Assembly: GCA_963575745.1 (NCBI GenBank)
Contig: CAUYUJ010014320.1
Coordinates: 312,501-376,500, forward strand
Source: Prorocentrum cordatum
Taxonomy: Eukaryota > Sar > Dinophyceae > Prorocentrales > Prorocentraceae
Length of the DNA stretch: 64,000 bases
Direction: 5' to 3'
Notes under the pieces: model-generated
What the model saw: the letters and a program-made list of their open reading frames with translations, nothing else
The model's database searches: none
Told to the model about the DNA's origin: nothing
Part shown: positions 60,531-64,000 of the stretch, piece after piece
How the letters are laid out: each line of letters begins with the position of its first letter
Position numbering within the stretch: the first letter of the stretch is position 1
Translations under genes and position numbers: made by a program

Positions 60531-62723
60531 CTAGATGGAGGGCGTGTTCCCCCGGCGGTCGCGGCTCTCGTCTCCGCTGCGGTCTCCGCCGCGCTCACTG
60601 GGGTCCCGGGGGCTGCCGCCATCGCCGCCCCTCGACGCGCGACCGTCCGCGCTGGGCCAGTCGCGCTCACTCCGGCCGCGGCTGCCCTGGTCGCCCTTGG
60701 AGTGGCCGCCCTTGCCGCTCTTGTCGCCCTTGCCGCCGCTCTTGGAGCCCTTGGCGGCCTTGCCGGAGTACTTGCCCTTGACCTTGCCGCCCTTGCCGCC
60801 CTTGTCGCCCGCGCCCTTGCCACGCCAGGCTGGGATCCCACCCCCGCCCGCGGCAGCCTCCGCGGCGGCAGCACGCCGCCGCTTTTTCTCCTGCTCGTAC
60901 CAGCCGCCGCGAGGAGCGCGAAGCTGCCCAGCGTGCTTCCCGGTCTTACGCCGCGTGCGGCCGGGCGGGGTGTCGCCGCGCCGCGCCCACGCTGGGTCCC
61001 GCGCCAGACTGTGGCTGGGCGACCTCTCGCGCTTGGGCCGGTGGCGGCTGGGCGACCTCTCACGCTTGGGCCAGCTGAGGTCGCCCGGCGGGCGGTCCCC
61101 CTCAGCCCCCGCACCCGTGGCACCCGTGCTGGGGCGCTCGCCATGGCCGACACTGGGGCCCGGCGCCTCCCGCACGGTGTGGCCGCTCCGCCGGGCCTTC
61201 TCCACCACCGTCTTGGGTTTGCCGAAGGCGACGCGGCAAGCCTCGCAGTAGCTCACGTCGCACCCCTTACAGTGCCACCGCAGGGCTCCGCTGTTAGCTC
61301 CGCCCGCGGGGCACATCTCGCAACCCCAACCGTCTCCCGGGTCAAAGGAGCTCCAGCGCATCTTGAGTGCGCACGTCGGGCAGGCAGGCGGCTGGATGGT
61401 CGGGCCATCCTCCCCGTCGCTGCCTGGGTCAGGGCCGCGAGGCCGGCTCGCCCACTCCGTGACCACCGTGCACGGGTCCGTCTTGTAGAACCGATAGTTC
61501 GACCTCATGCACTCCCGCGCGCGCTTTGCGTCAGCGCGGCGCTGGAACTCCACCAGCACGCACGGCTCCCGCTTGTGGCGGTGGTCGTACAGGAAGGCGA
61601 TGTGTTTGACGACCCCGAAGGGCACGACCACCTGCCTGACCACCTCGGCATCGACGTGGTGCGGTACCCGCTCGATGCGGATGATGGACTCGCCCTCGTC
61701 GTGCTGGTCACTGGGCTGCTGCTGGGCGCCCTGGCGCTGCTCCTCCTTGCGCCTACGGCGGCTCCTCGAGCGCGGCTGGCGCTGGGGCGGACCGTCCCCC
61801 GCGCCTGGCGCCTCCTCCACCTCGGTCTTCACCTCGAAGGACCGCGGCGGCGCCCCCCCGCTCTTGGGCTTCAGGACGGCCTCACGCTTCACGATGTCGG
61901 CCTTCGGGGGGGCGCCGCCCGTCTTGGGTTTCAAGACGGCCTCCTCCTCCTGTCCCCTGCGCCCGCGATCGCGAGGCGCATCGCGCTCGCGATCGCGGCG
62001 CCTCGCGCGCGAGGGCGAGCGCAAGGGCGCAGGGCGCCTCTCGCGCTTGCGGACCTCTTCGGCGAGGCGCTCCTGGCCCGGCGACCGCGCGGGCCGCGGG
62101 CGCGCCTTTGGAGCGCCTTTGCTCTGGCGCCGCGCGGCAGCCTGGATGGCCGCACGCGCCAGCGCCGCGGTGACCGCGTCCTCTCCCGCCTCGAGGACCG
62201 GGGCTGGGGTCGACTTCCCCTCGCCCCTGCTCGAGGCGTCGTCGTCGGTGAGCTCCACGACCGCCTCCGCGTCCACTGTGCGCATCATGTCGAGCAGCCC
62301 CCTGTTGTGCTTGCAGAGCTCGCGGAGCTCCGGCATGGGCTGCCCCTGGAACTGGGCCAAGGCGAGCGCCAGCTTGGCCGCCTGGCGCTGGACCTTGATA
62401 TTCGGCCCCGCGCCCACCCCCCACGCACCCCGCTTGCCGTCGACGATCACCAGCTGGCCGTGGTCCTCGCTCGCCCCCGCGGCCAAGCAAGCCGCCGCGA
62501 TGCACGGGGCTGCTTCGTGGTCGTGGTTGACCACCTCGACGAGGTCCTCGCTGTCCAGCTCGTTCACCACCGTGTACAGGATGTTGTGGGCGGCACTCCG
62601 GAGCTCGTCCGACAGCGCGGCCCCCGAGACGACGACGCCGAGGGGGTTCACCGCCATGATGCTGTAGTCATGGCCACGCGCCTTGCTCTGGTCCGGGGCC
62701 ACCAGGCCCACCAGGAATCCCAT
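60531..62723 (-). CDS. RNA-binding protein with RRM and CxxC zinc domain
   Basis: 730 residues, intact. The start is placed at the ATG at 62,721-62,723 because the conserved-looking domain begins there (MGFLVGLVAPDQSKARGHDY); the frame is open upstream, but that part is Arg/Pro-rich. Residues 1-150 form a compact domain ending RGAWGVGAGPNIKVQRQAAK plus LALAL, which weakly resembles the end of a double-stranded-RNA-binding domain. A charged RS/RE-rich stretch follows, with a duplicated AVLKPKTGGAPP. Residues ~345-425 are a PTB-like RRM (IIRIERVPHHVDAEVVRQVV, then VPFGVVKHIAFL and CVLVEFQRRADAKRARECM). Residues 448-496 hold four CxxC pairs (C448/451, 468/471, 485/488, 493/496), spaced like a ZZ or C1-type zinc domain. 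The tail is Lys/Gly/Ser-rich. Likely nuclear RNA binding or processing (inferred). Confidence 0.75.
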   Translation of the reverse strand: MGFLVGLVAPDQSKARGHDYSIMAVNPLGVVVSGAALSDELRSAAHNILYTVVNELDSEDLVEVVNHDHEAAPCIAAACLAAGASEDHGQLVIVDGKRGAWGVGAGPNIKVQRQAAKLALALAQFQGQPMPELRELCKHNRGLLDMMRTVDAEAVVELTDDDASSRGEGKSTPAPVLEAGEDAVTAALARAAIQAAARRQSKGAPKARPRPARSPGQERLAEEVRKRERRPAPLRSPSRARRRDRERDAPRDRGRRGQEEEAVLKPKTGGAPPKADIVKREAVLKPKSGGAPPRSFEVKTEVEEAPGAGDGPPQRQPRSRSRRRRKEEQRQGAQQQPSDQHDEGESIIRIERVPHHVDAEVVRQVVVPFGVVKHIAFLYDHRHKREPCVLVEFQRRADAKRARECMRSNYRFYKTDPCTVVTEWASRPRGPDPGSDGEDGPTIQPPACPTCALKMRWSSFDPGDGWGCEMCPAGGANSGALRWHCKGCDVSYCEACRVAFGKPKTVVEKARRSGHTVREAPGPSVGHGERPSTGATGAGAEGDRPPGDLSWPKRERSPSRHRPKRERSPSHSLARDPAWARRGDTPPGRTRRKTGKHAGQLRAPRGGWYEQEKKRRRAAAAEAAAGGGGIPAWRGKGAGDKGGKGGKVKGKYSGKAAKGSKSGGKGDKSGKGGHSKGDQGSRGRSERDWPSADGRASRGGDGGSPRDPSERGGDRSGDESRDRRGNTPSI

Positions 62724-64000
62724 GATGCACGCTGCCGGAGCGCGGGGCGACGGCGCGGCTGGCGCGCGGGGCTGGGGCGCGCGCGCTGCTCGCGCGCCTC
62801 GCTCTGGAGTGGGGAGATGGCTGCGGATGAGAGGACCAAGAGGAGGTGGGCGTGCCTGGGGCGATCGGGAGCGGTAGCGAAAGGGGGGTCGAGGGCGAGA
62901 GGTCCACCGGGATACCCCCACAACGCGAAGCCCCCGCCCTGACCTGAATACCCGTGGGACCCGCCTGCTGCTTTCCCACACGCCCATTAACTCCTCGCCC
63001 TGGCTCGTATCTCACCAATTCCTCCTCTCCTTCCTCCTCCGTAGTTGACCCTGCTCGCGCCGAAGGGCGCGCCCAGGGGGGGCGCCCGGGCGCCCAGGCC
63101 GGGCGTTCCGAGGGCCTCAGATCGCTCCCAAACTGGGGCGGGTCGCTCCCGGCCAACTGGTCGGGGCGGGCGCCGGTCACGGCGCCGTCGTCACCGCGGG
63201 CGTCCGGGGCCAATAAGGCGTGGCCCTCCGCCATGCCTCGGGCGAACGGAGCCTGACGCCGATGGTCCTCCCAGAGGTATCCGTGGAAGGCGTCCGTGGA
63301 CCACCTCCCGAACCTCTTGACCGCTTCCAGGTCGCGACAGGCGTGGTACAACGCCGTCGCGCCCCCGATGCGCAGGGAGTGGGATCCCATCTGGCCTGCG
63401 TCCACGCCGCAGGCGGCAGCCGCGAGTTGGAGGAGCCCCTGCACCTCCTCCCGCATAATCGGGTGGCCATCGGGCCGGCGGAACAGGGGGAGCCCCGCCT
63501 CGGTTCCTCGTCCAAACCGGTCCGGCAGCTCCCTCTGGAGGTCGGCGAGTGCGTCCACGACACACAACTCCACCCCCGAACGGTAATGGTTGCGTACGCA
63601 ACCTGCGTTAAACTGGTCCGTCTTGGACGACGTGATCGTCAGTACTACCTCATCGCAGTCGCTGAGCCTTGCGCTGGGTGTACCTCCGCGCATCCCCTGT
63701 ACGTCCTGCCCACGCACCACCCGTCCCATACTCCAGGAGCGGTCCTCTTGGACCAAATACTCCGACGCGCGGAGCATGAAAAAGTACCCCGTCATAAGCG
63801 CCGCCCATAGGATGGTCGCCTCCCGGCGCGTGGCCGTCCCGTGGGCGAACAAGTACTCTCGGAGCCAGCGCAACATCCGGGGCGTGGCCGGCAGCTTCCG
63901 TTTCGCCTTTCCGTCCCAGCGGCGGAGTCCCTCGATCGTGGTCCAGAGCCGGCGCCGATCGGAGGTCACATCCCCAAACCCGGCCAGGGTGTGGGCATAT
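62668..64000 (-). CDS. Tyrosine recombinase, 5' end outside window
   Basis: The frame is open from the window end and reads AHTLAGFGDVTSDRRRLWTT, GLRRWDGKAKRKLPATPRML, then the phage-integrase-type catalytic set. Counting from the V/M at 63,969: Arg67 in FFMLRASEYL, Lys116 in SSKTDQ, His197 and Arg200 in GSHSLRIGGATALYH, Trp223 in RFGRWSTDAFHGYLWE and Tyr231 as nucleophile. All are present. This matches DIRS/Crypton-like eukaryotic tyrosine recombinases, which are abundant in dinoflagellates and carry out site-specific DNA strand exchange. The catalytic domain ends near 63,230; the rest to 62,668 is low complexity and overlaps the start of the next gene in another frame, so the true C terminus, or a splice, is uncertain. 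No terminal repeats of a carrier element are visible. Confidence 0.8.
   Translation of the reverse strand, partial: YAHTLAGFGDVTSDRRRLWTTIEGLRRWDGKAKRKLPATPRMLRWLREYLFAHGTATRREATILWAALMTGYFFMLRASEYLVQEDRSWSMGRVVRGQDVQGMRGGTPSARLSDCDEVVLTITSSKTDQFNAGCVRNHYRSGVELCVVDALADLQRELPDRFGRGTEAGLPLFRRPDGHPIMREEVQGLLQLAAAACGVDAGQMGSHSLRIGGATALYHACRDLEAVKRFGRWSTDAFHGYLWEDHRRQAPFARGMAEGHALLAPDARGDDGAVTGARPDQLAGSDPPQFGSDLRPSERPAWAPGRPPWARPSARAGSTTEEEGEEELVRYEPGRGVNGRVGKQQAGPTGIQVRAGASRCGGIPVDLSPSTPLSLPLPIAPGTPTSSWSSHPQPSPHSRARRASSARAPAPRASRAVAPRSGSVHHGIPGGPGGPGPEQGAWP

Overview
This window looks like dinoflagellate nuclear DNA (Symbiodiniaceae-like or a relative; the genus cannot be read from it). The basis is a very repeat-rich, GC-rich sequence with few genes, a non-LTR retrotransposon of the endonuclease / reverse transcriptase / RNase H / C-terminal zinc-ribbon type, a eukaryotic tyrosine recombinase of the kind common in dinoflagellates, and three degenerate tandem matches to the conserved dinoflagellate spliced leader just upstream of an intronless reading frame. 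Nothing suggests a prokaryote.

Layout. Positions 1-40,000 hold almost no convincing protein-coding sequence. They are a mosaic of satellites (90-bp units at 10.8-13.6 kb, 138-bp units at 15.5-16.4 and 19.5-20.4 kb, 155-bp units next to a 100-N gap at 8,972, and short degenerate arrays), very many CCT/GGA and other microsatellites, and small non-autonomous elements. I define several dispersed families here: MITE-A (TIR around GTCGGGCRTGTCC), MITE-B (TIR AGGGGAACAAAAAGT), MITE-F (TIR with GATGGGGTCGGAG), MITE-H (TIR AGGGCTCCCA), Tc1/mariner-like MITEs (CAGTC ends, 176 bp), and two families without clear TIRs (C and D). A short retrotransposon relic lies at 38.8-39.5 kb.

Positions 40.2-47.6 kb hold one long, decayed non-LTR retrotransposon on the minus strand. 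Its parts, in order, are an N-terminal zinc/coiled-coil region, an APE-type endonuclease, a reverse transcriptase with a WVDD box, an RNase H split by a ~0.9-kb repetitive insertion, and a C-terminal zinc ribbon. Positions 47.7-58 kb are again repeats and MITEs, with two decayed or unidentified minus-strand reading frames at 52.7-53.4 and 53.6-54.3 kb.

The last 6 kb is the gene-like part, all on the minus strand. It holds an unidentified 392-codon frame broken by one TGA (58,194-59,375), probably a retroposed mRNA; a 730-residue RNA-binding protein with a PTB-like RRM and a CxxC zinc domain (60,531-62,723); and, just upstream of that, a tyrosine recombinase with all catalytic residues, whose 5' part lies beyond the end of the window. 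The same-strand arrangement fits the unidirectional gene clusters of dinoflagellates. No operon or functional link between these genes can be shown from the sequence.
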